DNA of 38,198 nucleotides, taken from the NCBI GenBank assembly GCA_017964325.1, contig JAGCSE010000124.1:1-38198 (forward strand), read 5' to 3'. Within the stretch, counting starts at the first letter, position 1. Each line of letters begins with the position of its first letter. Below the pieces are notes generated by a model, which had not been told where the DNA came from, searched no databases, and saw only the letters and a program-made list of their open reading frames with translations. Positions 7,907 through 16,943 of this stretch are shown here, one piece after another. Origin of the DNA: Victivallales bacterium (GTDB lineage Bacteria > Verrucomicrobiota > Lentisphaeria > Oligosphaerales > Oligosphaeraceae). The position numbers were made by a program, and so were the translations under genes.

Positions 7907-8967
7907 AATTCACGAAAATCACCAGTTTTATCGCAGCCGCCGTGCTGTTCGCCACCCCCACGATGGCGCAGGAGAAACAGACCGAAGCCAAGCCGACGGC
8001 AGCCCCCGTAGCTACAACAGAGGCTAGCATTGAAGAACTTTTGAAAGAAATTCCCGAAAATCTCGCAAAATACGGCGACGGCAAGTTCATCTCCAGTGCA
8101 TTGATGCGGGGCATCCTTGAGGTCCAGCTCAAAGCGGCAGCACAACAAGGCCAACTCCCAAACAAAGAACAATTTGCCCAAATTTTTCCACGTCTGGCGG
8201 CAGCGTATGTCGAAGAGGAGCTCCTCAGCCTCGAAGCTGAAAAACAAGGCATCAAACCAGACGTGGACAAACTCAAAAAAGACATTGAAGAAGTTAAAAA
8301 ACAGCCGGGCGGCGAACAGCGGCTCAAGATGTTCATGGAAGCCTTCAAGGCAAAGGACGAAAAGGATTTCATTGCCAAGCAGAGCAGAATTCAAATGGGT
8401 AAGATGCTGCTTGACCAGCAGATCGAAAAAATTCAGATTACGGATGAAGAAGCCAAGAAATTCTATGACGAAAACAGCAATGCCTTCACAGAATTGGAAG
8501 CTTCCCACATTCTGGCCGCCTATTCGGACAACCCGCGCAACGCCCCCACGAAAGAGCAGGAAGAAGCTGCTCTGAAGAAGATTCAGGATGTTCACCAGAA
8601 ACTTAAGGATGGTGAAAAATTCGAGGAACTCGCTAAAGCTCACAGCGATTGTCCGTCGAAGGAGAAAGGCGGTTCATTGGGCAAATTCCACAAAGGCGAC
8701 ATGATTCCCGATTTCGAGAAAGCACTTCTCACCATGAAGCCTGGGCAAGTGTCCGAGCCGGTCAAAACGCAGTTCGGCTACCATATCATCAAGGCTGGTG
8801 AGATAAATGTCATTCCATTTGATGAGGCCAAGACCGATATCATCGCGCATCTTAAAGAAGTGAAAGCCAAGGAAGTCGTTCCGAAATACATGGAAGAGCT
8901 CAAGAAATCCTACAACCTCCAGATGCTCATTCTCCCGAAAACTCCCATCCAGCCTGTGGAAGACTGA
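7903..8967 (+). CDS. Periplasmic PpiC/parvulin-type peptidyl-prolyl isomerase
   Basis: 354 residues. Signal peptide of about 22 residues ending TMAQ. Residues 40-195 form a charged helical SurA/PrsA-like chaperone region. A parvulin domain spans about 197-300, starting E-A-S-H-I-L-A and containing the conserved FEELAKAHSDCPSKEKGG-S-LG stretch and the closing FGYHIIKAGE. It catalyses cis-trans proline isomerisation and assists folding of exported proteins. Overlaps the upstream lipoprotein gene by 4 bp and is followed by a hairpin terminator and then rodA. Confidence 0.93.
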   Translation: MKFTKITSFIAAAVLFATPTMAQEKQTEAKPTAAPVATTEASIEELLKEIPENLAKYGDGKFISSALMRGILEVQLKAAAQQGQLPNKEQFAQIFPRLAAAYVEEELLSLEAEKQGIKPDVDKLKKDIEEVKKQPGGEQRLKMFMEAFKAKDEKDFIAKQSRIQMGKMLLDQQIEKIQITDEEAKKFYDENSNAFTELEASHILAAYSDNPRNAPTKEQEEAALKKIQDVHQKLKDGEKFEELAKAHSDCPSKEKGGSLGKFHKGDMIPDFEKALLTMKPGQVSEPVKTQFGYHIIKAGEINVIPFDEAKTDIIAHLKEVKAKEVVPKYMEELKKSYNLQMLILPKTPIQPVED

Positions 8968-8987
8968 CAAATCGCAAAAATGACTGC

Positions 8988-9027
8988 GGGGCCATACTAA
9001 TAAAAGAGCGTGGCCCCAATTATCTCT
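8988..9027 (+). terminator. Terminator after the PpiC-type gene
   Basis: GGGGCCA (8988-8994) and TGGCCCC (9011-9017) form a perfect 7-bp stem with a 16-nt loop, followed by AATTATCTCTTTTT. It separates ppiC from rodA, although readthrough is possible given the long loop. Confidence 0.55.
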
Positions 9028-9061
9028 TTTTCTTTGTCCAATAGCCACACATCAGTTTGCG

Positions 9062-10342
9062 ATGGAATTGCACCGTCACACAACCTACAGTCATCCAGGT
9101 TCGTCGTTCAGCCAAATCCTGCTTTGGGGCTGTGTCATCGCATTGTGCGCGTATGGCGTGCTATTCATCTACAGCACAGGCTACATCGCGGACGAATATC
9201 CAGTCCGCCCGAACTGGTGGCGGCAGTTGATTTGGATTTCATTCAGCGCCGTCGCCTGTTTTATGGTCGCATCCATGAATCCCAAAGGGTTGGGCTGGAA
9301 AATGTTCGTGTGGGGTGGATACGGCGCAAGCATGCTGATGCTTGTATTTGTTCTGGCATTCGGACGGGTCATCGGCGGGGCGCGGCGATGGCTTGACATT
9401 GGCCCCGTCATGCTCCAACCTGCTGAATTCGCCAATTTCTTCACGCTAATGGCTCTTTGCGAAGCCGTTGTTTGGCAGGGGAAAAGCTGGAAATGGCGTT
9501 TGTCCAAAATATTAGGGATATCATTGATGATCATCATCCCATTGGGTCTGATTCTTGCAGAACCATCATTCGGCAATGCCTTCTCCGCTGTCCCTCCCAT
9601 CTTCTGCATCATCGGCATTCGCTATTTCAACAAACGACTATGGGGAGCAACTGTTATATTCAGCCTGCTCTGCTTATTTCTGGCTTGGGGAACTGTAATG
9701 ATGCTCCGCAACAACCCGGAAATACTTGAAGAAAAAAGCACAGTAGAAGACAAGACATTTATATCACGATTCTTCCACAGCTACCATTCCCGTCGTTTGA
9801 AAAGCTACCTGACACCGCAAGGCGATTGGAATGAACGTCAATCCGTCATGACTCTCGCCAGTGGCGGTCCGTTTGGAAAAGGCTACCTGCAAGGTACCAT
9901 GAAAAGTCTCGGATATCTGCCGCGAACCGTTGCGCCAACGGATTTCATCTTTTCCGTCATAGGGGAAGAACTCGGCTTCTTCACGGGCTGCCTCCCAGTT
10001 TTGTTTCTTTACATGGTATTGTTTTCCATAGGCTTCCATTGGGCGTCGCATACCGCAGATGAACAGGCTTGCCTACGTTGTACGGGTGCTCTCATGCTGT
10101 TGGCCATTCATGTCTTTGTCAATGTCGGCATGACAGTTCGACTCATTCCCGTCATCGGCCTGCCTCTTCCCCTCCTCAGTTACGGCGGCAGTTTCACGTT
10201 AATGACGTTTCTTTGCCTAGGCGTTCTCCAAGCTTCGTCGCACTCTGAATTTTATGACACAGACGATGGCGACTACGCCGCGGCAACAAATGAATGGTCT
10301 CTCGGTCGCCTCCTCCGCATCCGCGTAAAAGCTCATCAATAA
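9062..10342 (+). CDS. rodA: SEDS-family peptidoglycan glycosyltransferase RodA
   Basis: 426-residue polytopic membrane protein of the SEDS family (RodA/FtsW/SpoVE), which polymerises lipid II. About ten membrane segments can be read. Family hallmarks are the GARRWLDIGPVMLQPAEFAN segment near residues 107-126 (typical: G-x-x-R-W-[IL]-x-[IL]-G-x-x-x-x-Q-P-[SA]-E), the loop PRTVAPTDFIFSVIGEELG, and the C-terminal IGLPLPLLSYGGS. RodA is preferred over FtsW because of the neighbouring mreC (3.1 kb away, divergent) and the RodA-like short N-terminus. No ribosome site is visible before the ATG. Confidence 0.88.
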   Translation: MELHRHTTYSHPGSSFSQILLWGCVIALCAYGVLFIYSTGYIADEYPVRPNWWRQLIWISFSAVACFMVASMNPKGLGWKMFVWGGYGASMLMLVFVLAFGRVIGGARRWLDIGPVMLQPAEFANFFTLMALCEAVVWQGKSWKWRLSKILGISLMIIIPLGLILAEPSFGNAFSAVPPIFCIIGIRYFNKRLWGATVIFSLLCLFLAWGTVMMLRNNPEILEEKSTVEDKTFISRFFHSYHSRRLKSYLTPQGDWNERQSVMTLASGGPFGKGYLQGTMKSLGYLPRTVAPTDFIFSVIGEELGFFTGCLPVLFLYMVLFSIGFHWASHTADEQACLRCTGALMLLAIHVFVNVGMTVRLIPVIGLPLPLLSYGGSFTLMTFLCLGVLQASSHSEFYDTDDGDYAAATNEWSLGRLLRIRVKAHQ

Positions 10343-10363
10343 AATTTTTCTGATGTAATCAAT

Positions 10364-10396
10364 AAAAAAAGGAGCTGTAGCATTAGCAACAGCCCC
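10364..10396 (-). terminator. Strong minus-strand terminator
   Basis: Read on the minus strand, GGGGCTGT / ACAGCTCC (one G-T pair, 10-nt loop) is followed by seven T's (A's at 10364-10370). No minus-strand gene ends here, so it points to an untranslated minus-strand transcript immediately upstream (the element at 10413-10512) or to readthrough from the GH20 gene. On the plus strand the same stem could stop rodA transcripts but lacks a T run. Confidence 0.65.
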
Positions 10397-10412
10397 TTGA
10401 CTTGTCTGAAAA

Positions 10413-10512
10413 TGGTGGTTCCAGATTTGTTTCACTCTGCTAGTAGTGAAAAATAAGGTCATATAGACCCCGATGTATTATCGTTCAGAGTTCGAATCGT
10501 TGGAAACCACCA
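10413..10512. ncRNA. Candidate structured RNA, tRNA-like multi-hairpin element
   Basis: An outer stem TGGTGGTTCCA (10413-10423) / TGGAAACCACCA (10501-10512, one bulged A) closes a junction of small perfect hairpins: TTTCACT/AGTGAAA (10430-10436/10445-10451), GGTC/GACC (10457-10460/10466-10469) and CGAT/ATCG (10471-10474/10480-10483). On the plus strand the 3' part reads like a tRNA end: a T-loop TTCGAAT at 10491-10497 and a terminal CCA. There is no D arm and the T stem has a mismatch. On the minus strand it is followed within about 20 bp by a strong terminator. It could be a degenerate tRNA, a tRNA-like RNA or an unknown small RNA; strand not settled. Confidence 0.4.
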
Positions 10513-10625
10513 CTCATTAAAATACAAACTCCATCACACATTACAAATGGAAATGGAATTTTTTTTGCATTTACAGCCGAAAAAATTGTTCTTACGCGTC
10601 CTCTTTCTTTGGAACGCAAGACACA

Positions 10626-10668
10626 AAAGCCTAAAGCCTAAAGCCACATTCTTCACAGCTTTTAGCTT
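10626..10668 (-). terminator. Repeat-derived hairpin downstream of the GH20 gene
   Basis: A heptamer tandem repeat (AAAGCCT, nearly three copies, 10626-10646) pairs imperfectly with GCTTTTAGCTT (10658-10668): 10 of 11 positions with one G-T. On the minus strand this hairpin lies just after the GH20 stop codon and is followed by T-rich sequence, so it may act as its terminator. The repeats themselves look like a simple dispersed intergenic repeat. Confidence 0.45.
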
Positions 10669-10689
10669 TAAGCGTTTTGCTTTTAGCTA

Positions 10690-12825
10690 TTAACGAACCA
10701 GTCCCCAGTTCAACGCGGCGGCTTTCTTGCGGCCTCCATATTCCACAAGCTCGCCATGCAACTGCTTCAGGAACGCCAGCAGACGACTCAACGCCATCAA
10801 CGTCGCAGGAACAACCCACGTGGGCTTGTTCAATTCAATCAGCTTCAACGCTTCTGCATATTCGTCCATAACTTCCTGGCACGCCGTGGCATAGCTTTTC
10901 TTCACCATGCCATTAGCCAAACCTTTGCGCAATTCCACAAGCCATGCGAATGCCTTTGCAACCGCCTGGATGCGGGTGACTTCGCCACGAAGACTCTTAA
11001 GGCAGGATTTCGCAACATCGTCCAAACCACCGCGTTCTAGCAGATGAACGTACAGCTTGTCGGCTGCTTCGGCCGATTCCGCAGCGGCGCGGAGCCGAGC
11101 CGGCACATCCACGTCTTCAGGCTGCGCCAAAAGACGTTCCAACGCCTCGCCCGGATATGGACGCGGCCAAGCAACCTTTGAACTGACATACGTGTATTGA
11201 TAATTCAGGCAAATCGGATACACAGGCTCGCCGACTGCCTTCAGCAACAGCTCCTGAGCTTCCCAATACAATTTCGCTTCATCGCCGAAATTCATCACCG
11301 ACCAGCGTTTCATCACCTGTTCGCGCTTGTCACCACAGCCTTCCCACGCCAACGCCGCAAGCAACGCCTCGTGGTCCAAATGCGACGGATCGTGCACAGC
11401 ATACGAAACAGCGCCGCTGCCGCCTTCATCCGCACCCATGCGCAGCATCATATCGACATTCGGGAGACGATAGTCATACGTGCTCCAGTTAAAATAGCAC
11501 GTCATCGGAGTCACCCAGCCATCGACACCGAATTTCTTCCCGACGCGCACACGCGTCGTGTCATTCAATTCTTTGTTATTGTACCACCACCAGTCGATGA
11601 TGAGACGGTCTTTAAGCCCCGCCTTTTCAAGGCGTTTCACAAACTTGGCGTCAAATGCGGACATGTGCCGCGTCATCTGGTCGTTCCACATAACAACCTT
11701 GCCGACCCCTTTCGACACTAGCATTCCAACCAGCCAGATCACATAGTCCTGTAGATTCTGCTCCTTGGCATGCGCACGGCACGTTTCGCATTGGCACCAC
11801 GGCTCGCCGGACTTCAACGGCTCGTCCGGCCACGGATAATCCGGCCACACTTCGTCCATCTGTACATGGAAATAATCAATCCCATGCGGGAAATAGCGGC
11901 TGATGATGCCGCTGTAGAATTTTTCCACGAAATCACGTGTCGCCTGAGACGTGATACAATAACCAACACCCGTCGGATTTCCGTCCGCATCTTTCGCGCT
12001 CACTTCTGGCATCATGCGCGGAAAGAACGTGTTATGACCGAAACTGTTCACATACGGCACGACGTTCACACCGCGCTCGCGACCATAATTCACGACTTCT
12101 TCAAACAGTTTGTTCTGCCCCAAAGTCGGCAAATACGACGTTTTCTTCCATTCTCCATCGACACCGCTGTACCATTCCAGATGATGCGGCGCAGTCAGAT
12201 TGGGAGCCCCCTCCACGGGAACCATTAGAAATTCCGTCGGATGGTTGGGCGCTTCGAAACGGCAACTACCCCAGCAGCCGTACAGGCTGACACCCATCGT
12301 GTTCATCTTCATGGCGGACAATGTGTCAATCGTCAAATGCCAATCGCCGACAGTCATCCTGTCCGGCCCCCACTTGTTTTCCACAAATATGCCACGAATC
12401 GGCAAATCTGGCCAGTCTTTTATCATTAAATTCGGTATTTCCAGCCCCTTCAGGGAACGACGGAATAAATTCACCAACGTTTGCGCCGCCCAAACCACAC
12501 CTTCCTGATATGGCGTGCGGATGCTGACTTCGCTACCACGCACGCTCATCTCGTAGTAATCATGGCGCACAGCCTCCGGAACTTTGTCCAAATCAAAGTC
12601 TTCAGGTGTAAAAACTTGCGCATTTACGACATAACGCTTCTTGTTCGCGACCACTTTCATGCCGGCAGCCGTCAATATCGAACGGATTGCCTTCCGCTGC
12701 AACGGAAACACATTGTCCGTGACCAGACGGATGTCATTCGAAAACTCACTAGTCCCTTCCAAAAACTCTATCTTCTTCGGCCGTGGGTAAAGTTCTGGTA
12801 TTTCAAACTTGCGTCGGGCAGCCAT
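10690..12825 (-). CDS. GH20-type beta-N-acetylhexosaminidase, cytoplasmic
   Basis: 711 residues. The start at 12825 is fixed by an excellent AAGGAGG 5 bp upstream; the open frame runs 18 codons further. Residues 10-140 match the GH20 N-terminal alpha/beta domain (YPRPKKIEF opening). The catalytic barrel follows from about 143 (RGIFVENKWG), with the acidic pair D324-E325 in FHVQMDEVW at the place where classical enzymes have H-x-G-G-D-E. A WCQCETC cysteine cluster follows near residue 347. The C-terminal 200 residues are helical. GH20 enzymes remove terminal GlcNAc or GalNAc using substrate-assisted catalysis. No signal peptide is present, so it probably acts on imported oligosaccharides. The non-classical barrel motif leaves the exact specificity open. 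Confidence 0.8.
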   Translation of the reverse strand: MAARRKFEIPELYPRPKKIEFLEGTSEFSNDIRLVTDNVFPLQRKAIRSILTAAGMKVVANKKRYVVNAQVFTPEDFDLDKVPEAVRHDYYEMSVRGSEVSIRTPYQEGVVWAAQTLVNLFRRSLKGLEIPNLMIKDWPDLPIRGIFVENKWGPDRMTVGDWHLTIDTLSAMKMNTMGVSLYGCWGSCRFEAPNHPTEFLMVPVEGAPNLTAPHHLEWYSGVDGEWKKTSYLPTLGQNKLFEEVVNYGRERGVNVVPYVNSFGHNTFFPRMMPEVSAKDADGNPTGVGYCITSQATRDFVEKFYSGIISRYFPHGIDYFHVQMDEVWPDYPWPDEPLKSGEPWCQCETCRAHAKEQNLQDYVIWLVGMLVSKGVGKVVMWNDQMTRHMSAFDAKFVKRLEKAGLKDRLIIDWWWYNNKELNDTTRVRVGKKFGVDGWVTPMTCYFNWSTYDYRLPNVDMMLRMGADEGGSGAVSYAVHDPSHLDHEALLAALAWEGCGDKREQVMKRWSVMNFGDEAKLYWEAQELLLKAVGEPVYPICLNYQYTYVSSKVAWPRPYPGEALERLLAQPEDVDVPARLRAAAESAEAADKLYVHLLERGGLDDVAKSCLKSLRGEVTRIQAVAKAFAWLVELRKGLANGMVKKSYATACQEVMDEYAEALKLIELNKPTWVVPATLMALSRLLAFLKQLHGELVEYGGRKKAAALNWGLVR

Positions 12826-13117
12826 TCGAACCTCCTTAATGCAGTTGGGGCAGAAGCCGATGTCACAACGATTTTCCACTTGTCATTTCCCACACCCCCA
12901 ATTCTTACTTTAATATAATATCAAAAAACTGCAAAACAAGTCCTAACAAACGTTTGATTCATTCTTTTTTTCGAAGTCCCTAACAAATGCTCAAAATGTC
13001 AGTCATCAAGAATCATCAAGATTCCACAAAAGTCATAATATATTTGTAATTATAATGTTATGGATTATATTACCCCATTTGCCCATTCTCATTTTCACCC
13101 CATCAAAATCAACCAAC

Positions 13118-14599
13118 ATGGCCACACAAGACTCTGACATCGAACGCATCAACCAACGCCTCCAATATCTCTATCAGGCTTTCTCCGCCTGTTCCACCCA
13201 CGGCACATTGCCAGACCTTTCCGTCCATGAACCACACGCCACTTGGAACGCAGACAACTCCGCCTTCAGCGAACATTTTCTGCAAATCCTTTGGAATGAA
13301 CGCTATCTATTGGATTCACTAGTCTGTCAGAATGGCACTACCCTGCAAATCATACATCAAGGTGATTGGAACGTCTCCGCTGGTCCGGATTTCCATGATG
13401 CGGCACTCATCCTCAACGGAAAACTAATTCGAGGCGACGTGGAAATCCATCCACGAACCTCTGACTGGCTCCGTCATAACCACCAACAGGATCCACTCTA
13501 CCAAAATGTCGTCCTTCACGTTGTGTGGCAAGATGATGGACCAATTCCAAACACTCCAGAAAACGTCTTGGTCCTGCATGATTCCCTCAATCCTGCATGG
13601 AAACTCCTCCTACACGAAGTTGAAAACGCCTGCTATCCGTACGCACGACAACTGCCACCTGGCAAATGCGCCATCCGCTGGGCTTTGACGGACAATGATA
13701 AGATACAGGAAGTTCTTGCCGCAGCAGGACTTGCACGATTCGAGAGCAAAACTGCCCGCTTCGCGCGGCAATCGGCATCGCAGGATCCCGAGCAAACACT
13801 CTATGAATCTGTATTTGAATGTCTTGGCTACCAGCACAACAAGGTGGCGTTTCGTCAGCTCGCCGCCAGTCTCCCGTTGACGCAGATTCGACAATACGAT
13901 GATGCGGAAGATTTGGAGGCCATTTTCTTTGGAACGGCTGGTTTGCTTCCAGACAGCACCATGCAGGACCTCCTCCCCCAATGGCAGGAACGCGCCACGC
14001 AGCTTTGGAACCGCTGGTGGCGGCTCGGAGCCTCCAAGCTCAACCTCCCGTGGATTTTCGCCGCCACACGACCGCTGAACAGCCCTCACCGTCGTCTGGC
14101 GGCTGGTATCAAGTGGTTGCTTTCCACGGAATTCCATCCACTTCGCTGGTTGCAGGGCATTGCCGCGAAAGCCAGTTCATCCAAACAGCTTCTCAACTTG
14201 CTGTTCAGTGTTGATTTCGACCTCCCGCACTGGCGCGATTGTCAAAATTTCAAAACAGCAGTCAAGCCCGCTTCTGCCCTGCTCGGACGAAGCCGCCTGG
14301 CAGATATCATCGCTAATATCTTTCTTCCAGCACTTTGTGCAAAAAATATACCAAGTTATTCAGAAAATGCAGCACAGCTTGCCAATGGAGCATTTCTCAC
14401 TCTTCCACCTATGCAAGGCAACCGTTCCCTTACGGAAGCCGCCCATCGTTATCTCATGCCACCATCCCGCGCCACCGAAGTCCTCAAACGGGCCTGTCAT
14501 CAGCAGGGCCTACTCGAAATCTACCGCAGTTTCTGCCAAAATCTCAGCCATGACTGCTCAAAGTGTCCGTTCGCCAACTTTCGCCAGGATAACGGCTGA
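13118..14599 (+). CDS. DUF2851 family protein
   Basis: 493 residues from the ATG at 13118; an in-frame ATG at 13055 would add 21 hydrophobic residues, and neither has a clear ribosome site. The N-terminal third carries the DUF2851 pattern: LQILWNERYL, then Q-G-D-W-N-x(3)-G-P-D-F-H-D-A, then RGDVEIHPRTSDW and the H-x-x-D-x-x-Y-x-N-V-x-L-H-V-V-W stretch. Near the C-terminus a C-x(6)-C-x(5,)-C-x(2)-C arrangement (CHQQGLLEIYRSFC, then CSKC) could bind a metal. The function of the family is not established; the acidic and His residues are reminiscent of a nuclease-like core, which is only a guess. Confidence 0.8.
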   Translation: MATQDSDIERINQRLQYLYQAFSACSTHGTLPDLSVHEPHATWNADNSAFSEHFLQILWNERYLLDSLVCQNGTTLQIIHQGDWNVSAGPDFHDAALILNGKLIRGDVEIHPRTSDWLRHNHQQDPLYQNVVLHVVWQDDGPIPNTPENVLVLHDSLNPAWKLLLHEVENACYPYARQLPPGKCAIRWALTDNDKIQEVLAAAGLARFESKTARFARQSASQDPEQTLYESVFECLGYQHNKVAFRQLAASLPLTQIRQYDDAEDLEAIFFGTAGLLPDSTMQDLLPQWQERATQLWNRWWRLGASKLNLPWIFAATRPLNSPHRRLAAGIKWLLSTEFHPLRWLQGIAAKASSSKQLLNLLFSVDFDLPHWRDCQNFKTAVKPASALLGRSRLADIIANIFLPALCAKNIPSYSENAAQLANGAFLTLPPMQGNRSLTEAAHRYLMPPSRATEVLKRACHQQGLLEIYRSFCQNLSHDCSKCPFANFRQDNG

Positions 14600-14698
14600 T
14601 TTTCCAACCATCTGTTTTCTTGTCACTTTCCCCTTGAGGTATTATTTTATAGTGTATGACATTAAGGAGAGCGAAAGAAAAGCCATAGGAGAACGAAT

Positions 14699-15187
14699 AT
14701 GCTGAAAAAAATTTGCATCCATGCAATTGCACTGCTATGCCTGCTCCTTGTCGGCTGCAAATACACGGCTTTCACCCATGAGGGTGCCGTCAAAGCCACC
14801 ACAGAGGAATTCTTCAGATATTTGAACAAGGCACAATGGAATGCGGCAGCGGATCTTATGGATCTTGACAAATTCGAATTCTCCTTCGCCAACGGTGTTT
14901 CGTTTGGACGCGGTTACCAAGCCAAAGAAGCTTACATTAAAAGCCTTGAAGCCATCCAAGGCCGCGCCGGCATGAGTTGCACTATCCACAAAGTTAAAAA
15001 GCTAAAGAACGGAAATATCGCTGTTTACCTCACTTGTGTCACCGCTATCACAGAAAATTCGTCAACTCTGTCGTTTTCAAGAGGCGAATGGAAGGCGACA
15101 TTCATTTGGGCGAAGAAAGACGCCGTCCGCTGGCATCTCCGCGCCATTCATGAAACGACTTACCGCGAAAAAGGTCATCAAACCTGA
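14699..15187 (+). CDS. Small lipoprotein, possible NTF2-like fold
   Basis: 162 residues. Ribosome site AGGAG 6 bp before the ATG. Lipoprotein signal with lipobox LLVGC (Cys about residue 20). The mature part is short and mixed alpha/beta, with 'AVKATTEEFFRYLNKAQWNAAADLMD' type helices at the start (split here into an amphipathic pair) and four strands ending WHLRAIHE. This order is typical of NTF2-like/DUF4878-type lipoproteins, but sequence alone is weak support. Followed 65 bp later by pgi. Confidence 0.72.
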   Translation: MLKKICIHAIALLCLLLVGCKYTAFTHEGAVKATTEEFFRYLNKAQWNAAADLMDLDKFEFSFANGVSFGRGYQAKEAYIKSLEAIQGRAGMSCTIHKVKKLKNGNIAVYLTCVTAITENSSTLSFSRGEWKATFIWAKKDAVRWHLRAIHETTYREKGHQT

Positions 15188-15252
15188 CAGATTTACACAC
15201 ATTTATAAAAATACCGCAAAAGGGAAGAAAATCAACACTTTAGGGAATCAAC

Positions 15253-16872
15253 ATGAAAGACATCACCCAGTTCCAAGCCTGGAAGGCCCTGCAAGCCCAC
15301 TATGATGAAATCAAAGACGCACAATTAAAGGATCTTTTCACAAAAGACCCACAGCGTGCGTCACGCTATGTCATTGAGTTCGAGAATAATCTGTATCTCG
15401 ACTATTCCAAGAACCGCATCACGGACAAGACCATCGCCCTCCTGCTCCAGCTCGCGGAAGAAGCCGGTTTAAAGGGTGCCATCGAAGATATGTTCAACGG
15501 CATACATATCAACCAGACGGAAGACCGCGCCGTCCTTCACACCGCTCTCCGCGCCCCGAAAGATGCACAGCTCGTCGTCGATGGACAGGATGTCATAAAG
15601 GACGTCCATGACGTGCTTTCCAAGATGGCTGCTTTCGCCGACAAAGTCCGCTCTGGCGAATGGAAAGGCTATACTGGCAAGCCCATCAAGAACGTCATCA
15701 ATGTCGGTATTGGTGGTTCGGACCTCGGCCCCAAGATGGCCTGTGAAGCGTTGAAACCGTTCGCGCAAAAAGGCTTGCATGTCTATTTCGTCTCTAACAT
15801 CGATGGATTCCATATCATTGATACCGTCAACGAACTCAATCCCGAAGAAACGCTTTTCATCATTGCCTCCAAGACGTTTACGACGATGGAGACCATGACA
15901 AACGCCAACACGGCGAAAGAATGGATTCTCAGAGCATTCAACGGCGACAAGTCCGCCATTGCCAAGCATTTCGTCGCCGTCTCGACGGCCGCCAAGTTTG
16001 TCAAGGATTTTGGCATTGATACAGACAATATGTTCGGTTTCTGGGATTGGGTCGGCGGTCGCTACTCCCTCGATTCAGCCATCGGCCTTCCCATCATGAT
16101 CCAGATCGGCCCCGAAAACTTCACGAAGATGCTCGAAGGCTTCCACGCCATGGACGAGCATTTCCGTAAGACACCGTTTAACAAGAACATGCCTGTCATT
16201 ATGGCACTCCTCGGCATCTGGTACAACAATTTCTTCGGCGCCCAGACATACGCCATTCTGCCCTACGACCAGTCCATGCACCGCTTCTCCGCCCACCTTC
16301 AGCAGGTTGATATGGAAAGCAACGGCAAATACATCACGAAGGACAACAACGAAGTCAAATGGCAGACGGGTCCCATCATCTGGGGCGAGCCTGGAACCAA
16401 CGGCCAGCACAGCTTCTATCAGCTCCTCCATCAGGGAACGAAGCTGATACCCGCAGATTTCATCGGCTTCTGCAAGTCACAAACACCTGTGGGAGACCAT
16501 CATAAAAAATTACTTGCCAATTTCGTCGCCCAAACCGAAGCTCTCGCCTTCGGTGGAATCTTCGAGGAAGGCGCAGCCAAACATCCAGACTTCAAATCGC
16601 ACATGGTCTTCAAAGGCAACCACCCAACCAACACGCTCATCGCCGATGAACTGACGCCCCGCATGCTCGGCATCCTCATGGCCCTCTACGAGCAGAAGAT
16701 TTTCGTGCAGGGTGTCATCTGGAATGTCTTCTCCTTCGACCAGTGGGGCGTCCAACTAGGCAAAGTCCTCGCCAAAAACGTTATAAAGGATTTCACAGCC
16801 AACGATCCCGCAAGTCTCGCGCACGATGCCTCCACCAACGCCATCATCACGCGACTCATGCAACGAATGTAA
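15253..16872 (+). CDS. pgi: Glucose-6-phosphate isomerase
   Basis: 539 residues, full length for the long bacterial/eukaryotic type. Catalyses glucose-6-phosphate to fructose-6-phosphate conversion in glycolysis and gluconeogenesis. Seen: [13 protein letters not shown] (150-162) at the phosphate site, the [14 protein letters not shown] signature near 265, [19 protein letters not shown] with the ring-opening His, and [10 protein letters not shown] near the C-terminus with the catalytic Lys at 504. In that last signature Gln501 stands where Glu is usual. Ribosome site AGGGA about 7 bp before the ATG. A strong terminator follows. Confidence 0.97.
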   Translation: MKDITQFQAWKALQAHYDEIKDAQLKDLFTKDPQRASRYVIEFENNLYLDYSKNRITDKTIALLLQLAEEAGLKGAIEDMFNGIHINQTEDRAVLHTALRAPKDAQLVVDGQDVIKDVHDVLSKMAAFADKVRSGEWKGYTGKPIKNVINVGIGGSDLGPKMACEALKPFAQKGLHVYFVSNIDGFHIIDTVNELNPEETLFIIASKTFTTMETMTNANTAKEWILRAFNGDKSAIAKHFVAVSTAAKFVKDFGIDTDNMFGFWDWVGGRYSLDSAIGLPIMIQIGPENFTKMLEGFHAMDEHFRKTPFNKNMPVIMALLGIWYNNFFGAQTYAILPYDQSMHRFSAHLQQVDMESNGKYITKDNNEVKWQTGPIIWGEPGTNGQHSFYQLLHQGTKLIPADFIGFCKSQTPVGDHHKKLLANFVAQTEALAFGGIFEEGAAKHPDFKSHMVFKGNHPTNTLIADELTPRMLGILMALYEQKIFVQGVIWNVFSFDQWGVQLGKVLAKNVIKDFTANDPASLAHDASTNAIITRLMQRM

Positions 16873-16901
16873 TTCAAAATTCACTTATTTAATTCTTAAT
16901 T

Positions 16902-16940
16902 AAATAAGGCGTGGAAACACAGTTTTCCACGCCTTATTTT
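16902..16940 (+). terminator. pgi terminator, probably bidirectional
   Basis: A perfect 16-bp stem (16902-16917 with 16924-16939) around the 6-nt loop CACAGT ends in TTATTTT. It lies between convergent pgi and the metallophosphoesterase gene, 4 bp from the latter's stop. Confidence 0.88.
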
Positions 16941-16943
16941 ATC

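Noticed and set aside
7531..8643. 370-codon minus-strand frame opposite the lipoprotein and PpiC genes
   Set aside because: Phe- and Cys-rich reading typical of the antisense of a charged, Glu/Lys-rich gene; the plus-strand genes have signal peptides and a parvulin domain.
10413..10512. Integron attC site
   Set aside because: The closing repeats do not match the RYYYAAC / GTTRRRY core sites and no integron integrase is present.
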